Shown: positions 8,696 through 15,990 of the stretch, in pieces | Numbering within the stretch: position 1 is the stretch's first letter | Layout of the letters: every line of letters starts with the position of its first letter | Assembly: GCA_012727555.1 (NCBI GenBank) | Contig: JAAYGT010000042.1 | Coordinates: 1 to 40,822 of the forward strand | DNA from: Alcaligenaceae bacterium | GTDB lineage: Bacteria > Pseudomonadota > Gammaproteobacteria > Burkholderiales > Burkholderiaceae_B | Length of the DNA stretch: 40,822 nt | Direction: 5' to 3' | The notes under the pieces: model-generated | What the model was told of the DNA's origin: nothing | What the model saw: the letters and a program-made list of their open reading frames with translations, nothing else | The model's database searches: none | Made by a program: the position numbers and the translations under genes

Positions 8696-10642
8696 TTATG
8701 CCTGGCCGGACTGCCCCACCTGAGTGCGGGAGGTGATGTCGGTGCCAAGGCGCTCTGCAAATTCGGTGACGGACATGACACCAAGGTCGATTCCGCCACG
8801 CGCACGTACCGCTACACTGTTCGATTCGCGTTCTTTTTCGCCAACCACCAGAATATACGGCACTTTTTTCATACTGTGTTCCCGGATTTTACGAGTGATT
8901 TTTTCACTGCGCAAATCGGCACTGACCCTGTATCCGAGCGCCTTGAGCCGGGCAGCAACTTCGTGCGCATAATCGGCTGATCCTTCCGAGATACAACACA
9001 CCACAGCGTGCTCGGGCGCAAGCCAGGGTGGCATTGCGCCTGCGTGGTTTTCAATGAGAATTCCAATGAAACGCTCGAAGGATCCCAGGATGGCGCGGTG
9101 CAGCATGACGGGCGTACGACGCTGATCGGTGGCATCGACATATTCGGCACCCAGGCGCTGCGGCATGGAAAAATCGACCTGAATCGTTCCGCACTGCCAG
9201 TGACGGCCAATGGCGTCTTTCAGGGTATATTCGATTTTCGGGCCATAAAAAGCACCGTCACCCGGCGAGACCTCGTACGTGCAGCCGGTACGATCCAGGC
9301 TGTCCATGAGCGCTTTTTCGGCTTTGTCCCAGACTTCATCGCTACCGATGCGCTTTTCCGGACGCGTAGCCACTTTGTACAAAATTTCAGTGAAACCGAA
9401 ATCGGCGTAGACTTTTTGCAACAAAGCCGTAAAGGCTGCACATTCATCCTGCAGTTGATCTTCCGTACAGAAAATATGGCCATCGTCTTGGGTAAAACCA
9501 CGTACCCGCATCATGCCATGCAGCGAACCCGAGGGCTCGTTGCGGTGACACTGGCCAAATTCACCGTAGCGAATCGGCAATTCACGGTAAGAGTGGAGAC
9601 CCGCGTTGAAGATCTGGACATGGCCCGGGCAATTCATGGGCTTCAGACCATACAGACGATTTTCGGATTCAGTCGTGAAAATGTTTTCCGAATAGTTGTC
9701 CCAGTGACCCGTTTTCTTCCACAACGAGAGATCAAGGATTTGTGGTGCCTTGATTTCCTGGTAACCGTTGTCACGATACACGCCACGCATGTACTGTTCC
9801 ACTTGCTGCCAGAGTGTCCAGCCCTTGGGGTGCCAGAACAACAGGCCCGGCGCCTCTTCCTGAAAGTGAAAGAGCTCAAGTTCGCGTCCGAGCTTTCGGT
9901 GATCGCGCTTCTCGGCCTCTTCCAGCATGGTCAGGTAAGCCTGCTGGTCTTCTTTGGTTGCCCAGGCCGTGCCATAAATGCGTTGCAGCATTTCATTGTT
10001 GCTGTCGCCACGCCAGTAAGCGCCGGCAACGCTCATGAGCTTGAACACTTTCAGTTTGCCAGTGGATGGCACATGAGGGCCACGACACAGGTCGATGAAG
10101 TCGCCTTCACGGTACAGGCTGATGGTTTCATTGCCGGGAATGGACGCGATGATCTCGGCCTTGTAGGCTTCGCCCATATCGCGGAAAAATTTCACGGCAT
10201 CGTCGCGCAGCCATTCTTCGCGCGTGACGACTTCGTCTTTCTTGGCCAGTTCATGCATTTTTTTCTCGATGGCTTCGAGGTCTTCGGGCGTGAACGGGCG
10301 TTTGTAGGAAAAATCGTAGTAGAAACCGTTTTCGATGACAGGACCGATCGTGACCTGGGCTTCAGGAAACAACGATTTGACGGCATAAGCCAGCAGGTGG
10401 GCCGTGGAGTGCCGGATCAGATCGAGGCCATCGGCCTCTTTGCCTGTGACAATCGCCAGATTGACATCGGTTTCGATCAGATGACTGGTATCGACCAGAC
10501 GCGTCTCGTTGGTGGGCAGCGTGATGCGTCCGGCCAGAGCAGCCTTTCCAAGGCTGGTACTGATGGACTGGGCTACCTGGGCAACTGAAACGGGACCCGG
10601 AAACTGGCGCTGCGAGCCATCGGGCAAAGTGATCTGAACCAT
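8696..10642 (-). CDS. thrS: Threonyl-tRNA synthetase
   Basis: A 648-aa class II synthetase that charges tRNA-Thr. In order it has a TGS domain (residues 1-62), an editing domain with HSTAH at 78-82, the catalytic core with [10 protein letters not shown] and [31 protein letters not shown], and a C-terminal anticodon-binding domain starting near [10 protein letters not shown]. The ATG at 10642 ([10 protein letters not shown]) has AGGAC upstream and is preferred to an upstream extension that runs through a terminator. It heads the thrS-infC operon. A Thr-rich leader frame and a rho-independent terminator immediately precede it, suggesting attenuation control. Confidence 0.95.
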   Translation of the reverse strand: MVQITLPDGSQRQFPGPVSVAQVAQSISTSLGKAALAGRITLPTNETRLVDTSHLIETDVNLAIVTGKEADGLDLIRHSTAHLLAYAVKSLFPEAQVTIGPVIENGFYYDFSYKRPFTPEDLEAIEKKMHELAKKDEVVTREEWLRDDAVKFFRDMGEAYKAEIIASIPGNETISLYREGDFIDLCRGPHVPSTGKLKVFKLMSVAGAYWRGDSNNEMLQRIYGTAWATKEDQQAYLTMLEEAEKRDHRKLGRELELFHFQEEAPGLLFWHPKGWTLWQQVEQYMRGVYRDNGYQEIKAPQILDLSLWKKTGHWDNYSENIFTTESENRLYGLKPMNCPGHVQIFNAGLHSYRELPIRYGEFGQCHRNEPSGSLHGMMRVRGFTQDDGHIFCTEDQLQDECAAFTALLQKVYADFGFTEILYKVATRPEKRIGSDEVWDKAEKALMDSLDRTGCTYEVSPGDGAFYGPKIEYTLKDAIGRHWQCGTIQVDFSMPQRLGAEYVDATDQRRTPVMLHRAILGSFERFIGILIENHAGAMPPWLAPEHAVVCCISEGSADYAHEVAARLKALGYRVSADLRSEKITRKIREHSMKKVPYILVVGEKERESNSVAVRARGGIDLGVMSVTEFAERLGTDITSRTQVGQSGQA

Positions 10643-10657
10643 AAGATGTCCTGTTCG

Positions 10658-10690
10658 GAAAAAACAAAAAACGCGGCCTGGGCCGCGTTC
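10658..10690 (-). terminator. Rho-independent terminator directly upstream of thrS (putative attenuator)
   Basis: On the minus strand AACGCGGC (10689-10682), loop CCAG, GCCGCGTT, then a T-rich tail TTTTGTTTTTT form a textbook intrinsic terminator. It ends about 16 bases before the thrS start codon and 18 bases after the stop of a small leader frame. No full gene lies upstream on this strand whose end it could serve, so it most likely acts as an attenuator for thrS. Confidence 0.8.
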
Positions 10691-10706
10691 AGAGCAACTG
10701 GGGCAA

Positions 10707-10790
10707 TTAACCCGCAGACACCACAACGCCGCCCACCACAGAAGGCAGGGTCAACGACGTTCGAGTCGTGAATGATCCGCTCGTAACCAT
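10707..10790 (-). CDS. Putative Thr-rich leader peptide upstream of thrS
   Basis: This is a short reading frame of 27 codons starting at an ATG at 10790, with TAA at 10707-10709. Residues 3-14 contain five threonines ([13 protein letters not shown]), and the tail is rich in valine and glycine (VVGGVVV). An in-frame ATG at 10844 would give a 45-aa version but has no ribosome site; the 27-aa version has only a weak GGTG. The Thr codons lie just upstream of a segment (10734-10725) that can pair with the 5' arm of the terminator. The stop lies 18 bases before that arm. This is the expected geometry of a leader-peptide attenuator responding to charged tRNA-Thr. Translation is inferred, not shown. 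Confidence 0.6.
   Translation of the reverse strand: MVTSGSFTTRTSLTLPSVVGGVVVSAG
10725..10734 (-). promoter_or_regulatory. Candidate antiterminator strand for thrS attenuator
   Basis: GGGCGGCGTT on the minus strand can pair with AACGCGGCCC (10689-10680), the 5' arm of the terminator, at 9 of 10 positions (one G-G mismatch at 10730/10684). A ribosome stalled on the last Thr codon (10751-10749) would leave this strand free, while one at the stop codon would cover it. Confidence 0.5.
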
Positions 10791-10860
10791 GATACGCACC
10801 GGGTAGATTCCAGAAAGTGATGTTGCGCGAGTTGACAACGGCATAAAAAATCAGGCGCCT

Positions 10861-10866
10861 AGTGTA
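10861..10866 (-). promoter_or_regulatory. Weak candidate -10 element for the thrS transcript
   Basis: TACACT on the minus strand could be a -10 hexamer with initiation near 10854. No good -35 is found at 16-18 bp, so this is only a candidate. Confidence 0.25.
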
Positions 10867-10922
10867 CCATCATACGGAACATTCCGATACGAATTCCTGG
10901 TTACCAATTGCCCTGCCCTTGA

Positions 10923-11541
10923 ATGAAAACCATCAACACCCTTCCCGAAAACGATACAACAAACGGCTGGAGCCGGATTTTACCGGTACGCGAACCCAAA
11001 CCCGCACTGGACAGAAACATTGAGGCAGACTGGGTGGTCATTGGTGCCGGGTTTGCGGGCCTGGCAGCGGCACGCCAACTGGCGACTCACCTGCCTGAAC
11101 AACGTATCCTTGTACTGGAAGCCCGGCAGGTGGGCGAAGGCGCCCAGGGCCGAAATTCGGGCTTTGCCATTGATATACCACATAACGTGAACAGCTCAAT
11201 GAATGCACTCGGTTTCGCACGGGGCCATACACGGCTGTCCAGAGCAGCGATCACACACCTTAAGGAACTTGTTGATCACCATAAAATCAACTGCGACTGG
11301 CAACAGTCAGGAAAATTTCATGCTGCTATACACTGCCGTGTGTCAGAACGGCATGGGCGTTACGCGTGGCACGATCGGTGGCTTGCTGGCTGCGGATCTG
11401 GCGTGCGGCATCGAGAACCCGCTGATCGCCGACTTCGAGGCCCTGGGCCAGGCCACACGCCTTCCGCCACGCCCTTTACTGGACATTGGAGCACGCCTGC
11501 GATTAGCCTGGGAAGTAAGAAGGGAACGTGCCGAAGCCTGA
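10923..11541 (+). pseudogene. Remnant of a DAO-type FAD-dependent oxidoreductase
   Basis: Two pieces of one gene lie in different frames. The 5' piece (10923 to about 11320) reads an FAD-binding N-terminus with DWVVIGAGFAGLAAARQLA, LVLEARQVGEGAQGRNSGF and a stretch ending QQSGKFHAA. The 3' piece (about 11320-11541, another frame) reads a DAO C-terminus, CQNGMGVTRGTIGGLLAADL, ending at a TGA. Families such as PuuB-like gamma-glutamylputrescine oxidases are about 430 aa; here only about 205 codons remain, so roughly half, including the substrate-binding middle, has been deleted with a frameshift. It cannot make a functional oxidase. The original substrate is unknown. It lies next to tRNA-Val and divergent from thrS. 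Confidence 0.85.
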
Positions 11542-11604
11542 GTGCGCACAAAAAAACTGCCTACCCAAGACCAGAAATTCTGCACGAGCAGGAAACACAG
11601 CACA

Positions 11605-11628
11605 AAAACAAAAAGGCCCTTACGGGCC
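11605..11628 (-). terminator. Terminator of tRNA-Val transcript
   Basis: On the minus strand GGCCCGTAAGGGCC is followed by TTTTTGTTTTT. It begins about 27 bases after the tRNA 3' end and is a typical intrinsic terminator. Confidence 0.8.
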
Positions 11629-11654
11629 AATTCAACATTCAAAACCATTTAAAA

Positions 11655-11731
11655 TGGTAGGCAGTACTGGATTCGAACCAGCGACCTCTACGATGTCAAC
11701 GTAGCGCTCTAACCAACTGAGCTAACCGCCT
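11655..11731 (-). tRNA. tRNA-Val (anticodon GAC)
   Basis: A 77-nt tRNA with encoded CCA. The acceptor AGGCGGT pairs with ACTGCCT, followed by discriminator A and CCA. The D-arm is GCTC-AGTTGGTTA-GAGC. The anticodon stem CTACG/CGTAG encloses loop TTGACAT, giving anticodon GAC (Val, reads GUC/GUU). The T-arm has GCTGG-TTCGAAT-CCAGT. It has its own promoter and terminator. Confidence 0.97.
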
Positions 11732-11746
11732 AAGAAAGATCATTAT

Positions 11747-11774
11747 ATTAAACTGTTTATCTTGTTGGTGTCAA
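11747..11774 (-). promoter_or_regulatory. Sigma-70 promoter of tRNA-Val
   Basis: A perfect -35 TTGACA (11774-11769) is followed after 16 bp by TTTAAT (11752-11747), or after 18 bp by the overlapping TAATAT. Initiation would fall a few bases before the tRNA 5' end at 11731. Confidence 0.7.
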
Positions 11775-11925
11775 GTGGTTTTCAAAAAAACTGAAATCAA
11801 TTTGAGAACCTGTTTTTGTTTTTCAGCAAAGTGTCTTGTTGAACTTTTTTACCGAATCGCACAAACGTGTTTTTTATAAAACACGTTTGAAACACACAAA
11901 AACCAAAACACAGCAAGCAATCAGT
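11775..11925. other. AT-rich spacer with palindrome
   Basis: This stretch is clearly more AT-rich than its neighbours and carries no supported gene. A perfect 11-bp inverted repeat, AAACGTGTTTT (11863-11873) and AAAACACGTTT (11878-11888) with a TTAT loop, lies about 40 bases after the trpF stop and may act as its terminator, although the minus-strand side lacks a following T-run. Confidence 0.45.
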
Positions 11926-12609
11926 TCAAGCACCCTGAAAATTACCGGCTGCCCAAACGAAAGACAGCATTTTAGCATAGTTTTTTATTCCTGGCGCATC
12001 TTCAACACCACTACTCACATCAACGGCATAAGGCCTGACACGCACAATGGCATCACCAACGGTATCAGGCTTTAAGCCGCCCGCCAGCACAAGGGCCGGG
12101 CGCGCAGCAAGCGATTGCACAGATGCGAGTAACGCCGGATCGAACGTAAGACCGCTGCCGCCGTAAGCCGTGCTGTAGGCGTCAAACAGCCAGGCTGACG
12201 CACCCTGGTAAGGCCGACAGCACGCAAGCACTTGATCTGCTGTTGACAACGCGCCGCCGCCTACCCTGAAAGCCTTCATGTAAGGCCGACCAAACGAGGC
12301 ACAGTAGTCGGGCGATTCATCACCATGAAATTGCAGCAGGTCGGGCTGAACCCGATCAAGTACCTGCTGCACAAGCTCGGGGTGCGGATCAACGAACAAG
12401 GCCACAACAGAAACAAAGGCAGGTATCCGGCGACGTAACCGGGCAGCCACTTCAGGATCAATGGCCCGCTTGCTGGGCGCATAGAAAACAAAGCCGATTG
12501 CATCCGTGCCTGCGGCAATCGCCGCATCGACATCGTGCCCGGACCGAAGCCCGCATATTTTCACCCTGACCCGTGCTGCGGGAAAAGCAGGGGCCGCACC
12601 GGTTTCCAT
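11926..12609 (-). CDS. trpF: Phosphoribosylanthranilate isomerase
   Basis: A 227-aa TIM-barrel enzyme of tryptophan synthesis that isomerises N-(5-phosphoribosyl)anthranilate to CdRP. The catalytic Cys is in RVKICGL and the Asp in YAVDVSSGVE; LLQFHGDE and GLKPDTVGDA are also typical. The ATG at 12609 has AAGGG eight bases upstream; a TTG 18 bases further up is less likely. In many Burkholderiales trpF lies between truA and trpB-trpA. Here a TRAP transporter separates it from truA, and no trpB follows, only a hairpin and a tRNA, so it is a single-gene end of the transcript. Confidence 0.95.
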   Translation of the reverse strand: METGAAPAFPAARVRVKICGLRSGHDVDAAIAAGTDAIGFVFYAPSKRAIDPEVAARLRRRIPAFVSVVALFVDPHPELVQQVLDRVQPDLLQFHGDESPDYCASFGRPYMKAFRVGGGALSTADQVLACCRPYQGASAWLFDAYSTAYGGSGLTFDPALLASVQSLAARPALVLAGGLKPDTVGDAIVRVRPYAVDVSSGVEDAPGIKNYAKMLSFVWAAGNFQGA

Positions 12610-12676
12610 GTGAATACCCTTTGTCAAAAACGTGCACCTTGGCCCATGCCAGGACGCAGAAAAACGAACGCAAAGA

Positions 12677-12693
12677 CCCTGGAATGCTCAGGG
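12677..12693 (-). terminator. Weak hairpin after dctM
   Basis: CCCTG / CAGGG with a 7-base loop directly follows the dctM stop and is followed on the minus strand by TCTTTGCGTTCGTTTTT. It may weaken read-through into trpF. The stem is short. Confidence 0.35.
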
Positions 12694-12694
12694 A

Positions 12695-14380
12695 TCACCG
12701 AAAAGCTGCCGCCGGATCAGGGGCAGCGCCAGCATCACCCCCACCGTAAGAATCCGTACCGTAAACATTGCCCGATCCAAAATCGACCGTGGACGGATCA
12801 ACCTGCGGCGCATCATCTTTATAGTGAGTGACCATACCGGGGAATAACAGTACCGCAGCAACCATGATCAACTGAATACAGATGAAAGGTACGGACCCCC
12901 AGTAGATCTGGCCTGAAGTCACCTTGGGAAGCATTTTCCCGGTAACCTTGTCACGGTAGTCGTCTTTGGGAGCCACCGAACGCAAATAGAACAAGGCAAA
13001 ACCAAAGGGCGGATGCATGAACGATGTTTGCATATTCACGGCCAGCAATACACCAAACCAGATCAGGTCGATACCCATTTTGTCGGCCACGGGCCCCAGC
13101 AAGGGCACGACAATGAAGGCAAGCTCAAAGAAATCGAGGAAGAAAGCCAGGAAAAAGGTAAGAATACTGACAACGATCAGAAAACCCATTTCGCCACCCG
13201 GCAGGCCTGTCATCAGGTGCTCGATCCAGATATCCCCATTGACGCCACGGAAACTGAGACTGAACACCGTGGAACCCACAAGAATGAAAACCACAAAACA
13301 CGAGAGCTTGGTCGTGGTGTCCATCGCCTGTTTAAGCAGTTTCCAGGAAAAACGCCCACGCGAAACCGCCATGACCAATGCACCCACGGCCCCCATGGCA
13401 CCGCCTTCAGTCGGCGTGGCCAGACCAATGAAGATGGTACCGAGCACAAGAAAGATCAGGAACAGGGGCGGAATCATGACAAACGTGACACGCTCGGCAA
13501 TTTCGGACAGCAAGCCAAGCCGCAGCACGCGGTTGATCAACGCAATGACCAGCGCCGTCAACCCCCAGGCAACAAGGCTGATCACCACTTTTTCATCGAT
13601 GGCCACATTCGTGTGCTCGGCGAAATAATATTGGGTTACCGCGTAGGAAACACCTGTGGCAACCAGCACCAGCACCAGCAATGAGCGCAAACCACGACTG
13701 CCGTCGGGTTTGACGTACATGCGGGCTTCGGGCGGCAGACCCGGCGCACTGGATGGCTTGAGCAGGGCCATGATGATGACATAAGCAATGTAGGAAAGTG
13801 CCAGCAATAAACCGGGTACCATGGCGCCACGATACATATCACCAATTGAACGCCCCAGTTGGTCAGCCAGAATGATCAGCACCAGCGACGGCGGAATGAT
13901 TTGCGAAAGCGTACCCGATGCCGCAATGACCCCCGTGGCCAAACGGGCGTCGTACCCGTACCGCAACATGATAGGCAACGAAATGAGCCCCATGGAAATG
14001 ACGGATGCCGACACGACACCGGTTGTTGCAGCCAGCATGGCGCCGACGATCACCACGGCAATCGCAAGCCCGCCACGCACAGGCCCAAACAATTGCCCCA
14101 CCGTTTCAAGAAGATCTTCAGCCATACCTGAACGTTCAAGGATCAGCCCCATGAGCGTAAAAAACGGCACAGCGAGCAAGGTATCGTTGGATACAATGCC
14201 AAAGACACGCTGGGGCAAGGCCTGGAACAGGGCCGGTTGCATAAGCCCGAGGTCGATGGCGACCAACCCATAAAGAATACCGTTGGCAGCAAGCGCGAAC
14301 GCCACGGGAAAGCCCAGCAGCAGAAAGACGATCAGGTTGAAAAACATGATCGGGGCCAGATTATCGACAAAGAACTCCAT
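12695..14380 (-). CDS. TRAP transporter large permease (DctM family)
   Basis: A 561-aa integral membrane protein of the TRAP DctM family, the channel-forming subunit that imports organic acids using the sodium or proton gradient. Family motifs are FPVAFALAANG near the start, VPFFTLMGLILERSGMAEDLL, ATTGVVSASVISMGLISLP, ASGTLSQIIPPSLVLIILAD and LATPTEGGAMGAVGAL. About 13 membrane segments are visible. The longer central region and tail resemble the mannitol/chloroaromatic subgroup more than the C4-dicarboxylate subgroup. The C-terminus is a hydrophilic Gly/Asp-rich tail. It starts two bases after the dctQ stop. No periplasmic binding protein gene is in the window, so the substrate cannot be named. 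Confidence 0.92.
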   Translation of the reverse strand: MEFFVDNLAPIMFFNLIVFLLLGFPVAFALAANGILYGLVAIDLGLMQPALFQALPQRVFGIVSNDTLLAVPFFTLMGLILERSGMAEDLLETVGQLFGPVRGGLAIAVVIVGAMLAATTGVVSASVISMGLISLPIMLRYGYDARLATGVIAASGTLSQIIPPSLVLIILADQLGRSIGDMYRGAMVPGLLLALSYIAYVIIMALLKPSSAPGLPPEARMYVKPDGSRGLRSLLVLVLVATGVSYAVTQYYFAEHTNVAIDEKVVISLVAWGLTALVIALINRVLRLGLLSEIAERVTFVMIPPLFLIFLVLGTIFIGLATPTEGGAMGAVGALVMAVSRGRFSWKLLKQAMDTTTKLSCFVVFILVGSTVFSLSFRGVNGDIWIEHLMTGLPGGEMGFLIVVSILTFFLAFFLDFFELAFIVVPLLGPVADKMGIDLIWFGVLLAVNMQTSFMHPPFGFALFYLRSVAPKDDYRDKVTGKMLPKVTSGQIYWGSVPFICIQLIMVAAVLLFPGMVTHYKDDAPQVDPSTVDFGSGNVYGTDSYGGGDAGAAPDPAAAFR

Positions 14381-14382
14381 GA

Positions 14383-15018
14383 TTACTGACCTTTGACGGA
14401 AGAGGAATTTTCCAGGGACTGGCGACGGGAATCGGTACTTTCTGCCTGACGACGAATCTCGTTGGCCAAGGCTTCTTCAGCCGACTCGGCATCCACACGT
14501 GCCAGCGGATCAGGGCATTTACCCATGAGAAATCCGACACACTTGATCAGGTGTGAAATACCAGCAAGTATCAGCAGAAAGAATCCGACCGGTATAAGCA
14601 ATTTGGCAGGCCAGCGCACGAGTCCACCCGTATTCGATGATTGTTCATTCAAAACGAAGGATTCGACGAAAAAAGGAATCGACAACCAGAAAATGAGCGC
14701 GCAAGCGGGGAACAGAAAAAAAAGCACACCAAAAATATCAATCTTGATCTGGGTTCTGCGCGACAAGTGCTGGGCGATCACATCAACCCGAACATGCTCG
14801 TTGCGCAGAAAGGTATACCCTGCAGCAAGAAGAAAAAGCGCACCAAACAAGTACCACTGCAACTCAAGCCAGGCATTGGAACTGCTGTTGAAGACTTTGC
14901 GAACAATTGCATTCGCTGCACTGACAAGAACAACAATCAGTGTCAGCCAGATGACTGAACGGCCAACGGCCTGATTCAGGCGGTCAATACCGCGTGACAA
15001 AGCAAGAAAGAAGTTCAT
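14383..15018 (-). CDS. TRAP transporter small permease (DctQ family)
   Basis: A 211-aa protein with four hydrophobic segments, the size and layout of DctQ small subunits. Typical segments are WLELQWYLFGALFLLAAGYT and LRNEHVRVDVIAQHLSRRTQ. A hydrophilic tail of about 45 residues with many Glu/Ser follows the last helix. It is translationally coupled to dctM (TAATCATG). The pair lies between truA and trpF, where most relatives have no transporter. Confidence 0.9.
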   Translation of the reverse strand: MNFFLALSRGIDRLNQAVGRSVIWLTLIVVLVSAANAIVRKVFNSSSNAWLELQWYLFGALFLLAAGYTFLRNEHVRVDVIAQHLSRRTQIKIDIFGVLFFLFPACALIFWLSIPFFVESFVLNEQSSNTGGLVRWPAKLLIPVGFFLLILAGISHLIKCVGFLMGKCPDPLARVDAESAEEALANEIRRQAESTDSRRQSLENSSSVKGQ

Positions 15019-15139
15019 GATGATCCGTGGACGGCAAGCCGTCAGTGTCGGCCAACGTGGCGAAAAATGGCCTGAATTCTAAACGATTCAAACCGGATTG
15101 ACATTTGGGGCATTCCCTGCAAGACCGGAATACACGGAT

Positions 15140-15162
15140 GAAACCCGGCCCGACCGGGTTTC
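15140..15162 (-). terminator. Hairpin after truA
   Basis: GAAACCCGG (15140-15148) pairs perfectly with CCGGGTTTC (15154-15162) around loop CCCGA, about 10 bases past the truA stop. On the minus strand only a short TTTC lies at its 3' side, so it is a probable but not textbook terminator. The rest of the 15019-15172 gap must hold the dctQ promoter, which I could not identify. Confidence 0.5.
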
Positions 15163-15172
15163 ACAGCGGGTT

Positions 15173-15985
15173 TCATGCGCCTGGAAAACATAGTCCCGTC
15201 GCAGAAAACAAGGCCTGATGCGCATCAACAACCGGCAAGCCGAAACGCTCAGGATAATCGACCGATGCGAGATACAAACCATCAGGTGCAAAAGTTGCAG
15301 CAGCACGACGCCTGTCACACGCCATCAGCACCTCGGACACCCATTCGACGGGCTTGCGTCCCCGACCCACCAGCAAAAGCGCACCCATCAGGTTACGCAC
15401 CATATGGTGCAAAAAAGCGTTGGCAGTAAACGTAAACAGAAAAAAATCACCGTTGCGTTGAATATCGAGAGCACTCAACGTACGCACCGGACTTGCTGCC
15501 TGGCATTCAGAGGACCGGAAACTGGAAAAATCGTGCTCGCCCAGCAAACAATTGGCTGCCGCACGCATCATGTCGAGATCAAGCGGATAATGGGTCCAGC
15601 CCATACGCCCCCGAACGAGCGGAGCACGCACACGTTCTGTACGCAGCAGATAGACATAGGTACGCGCTCCCGCCGCAAAACGGGCATGAAAGTCATCCGA
15701 CACGCTTCTTGCCCATTGAATGGCAATGCTGCGGGGCAACAAGGCGTTCAGACCTCGCACCCAGGATTCTTCCGTTCGTTGTGCAGTGGTATCAAGATGC
15801 ACTACCTGCGCGAATGCATGCACACCCGCATCGGTGCGGCCGGCACATACCGTGTCAACGGGCTGAGCAAGAAACTGGCCCAACGCACGCTCAAGCTGGT
15901 CTTGTACGGTCAAACCGGAAGGCTGGGTTTGCCAGCCTTTCCATTCTGAACCTTCATAAGCAATGCCCAAAGCAACACGTGGCAT
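15173..15985 (-). CDS. truA: tRNA pseudouridine(38-40) synthase TruA
   Basis: A 270-aa pseudouridine synthase that modifies positions 38-40 in the anticodon arm. It has the N-terminal [18 protein letters not shown], the catalytic Asp in [17 protein letters not shown], the [14 protein letters not shown] segment, and [19 protein letters not shown] near the C-terminus. The length is normal. It follows fimV by five bases and is probably the last gene of the leuC-to-truA run. Confidence 0.95.
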   Translation of the reverse strand: MPRVALGIAYEGSEWKGWQTQPSGLTVQDQLERALGQFLAQPVDTVCAGRTDAGVHAFAQVVHLDTTAQRTEESWVRGLNALLPRSIAIQWARSVSDDFHARFAAGARTYVYLLRTERVRAPLVRGRMGWTHYPLDLDMMRAAANCLLGEHDFSSFRSSECQAASPVRTLSALDIQRNGDFFLFTFTANAFLHHMVRNLMGALLLVGRGRKPVEWVSEVLMACDRRRAAATFAPDGLYLASVDYPERFGLPVVDAHQALFSATGLCFPGA

Positions 15986-15990
15986 GAAAA

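Noticed and set aside
9008-10588. A long open frame (526 codons) on the plus strand
   Set aside because: It is antisense to thrS over its whole length, with no ribosome site or motif; it is a shadow of a conserved gene.
11320-11660. Continuation of the oxidoreductase first frame to 11660, giving a 245-codon protein
   Set aside because: After about 11320 the frame loses similarity, while the oxidoreductase C-terminus is read in another frame; the extension even runs into the tRNA region, so it is part of a pseudogene, not a gene.
11836-12075. Short plus-strand open frame in the AT-rich stretch
   Set aside because: It overlaps the trpF 3' end, has no ribosome site and encodes a low-complexity Lys/Thr peptide.
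13013-13684. Overlapping plus-strand open frames opposite the TRAP large permease
   Set aside because: They have highly charged, biased composition and lie opposite a well-supported membrane protein gene.
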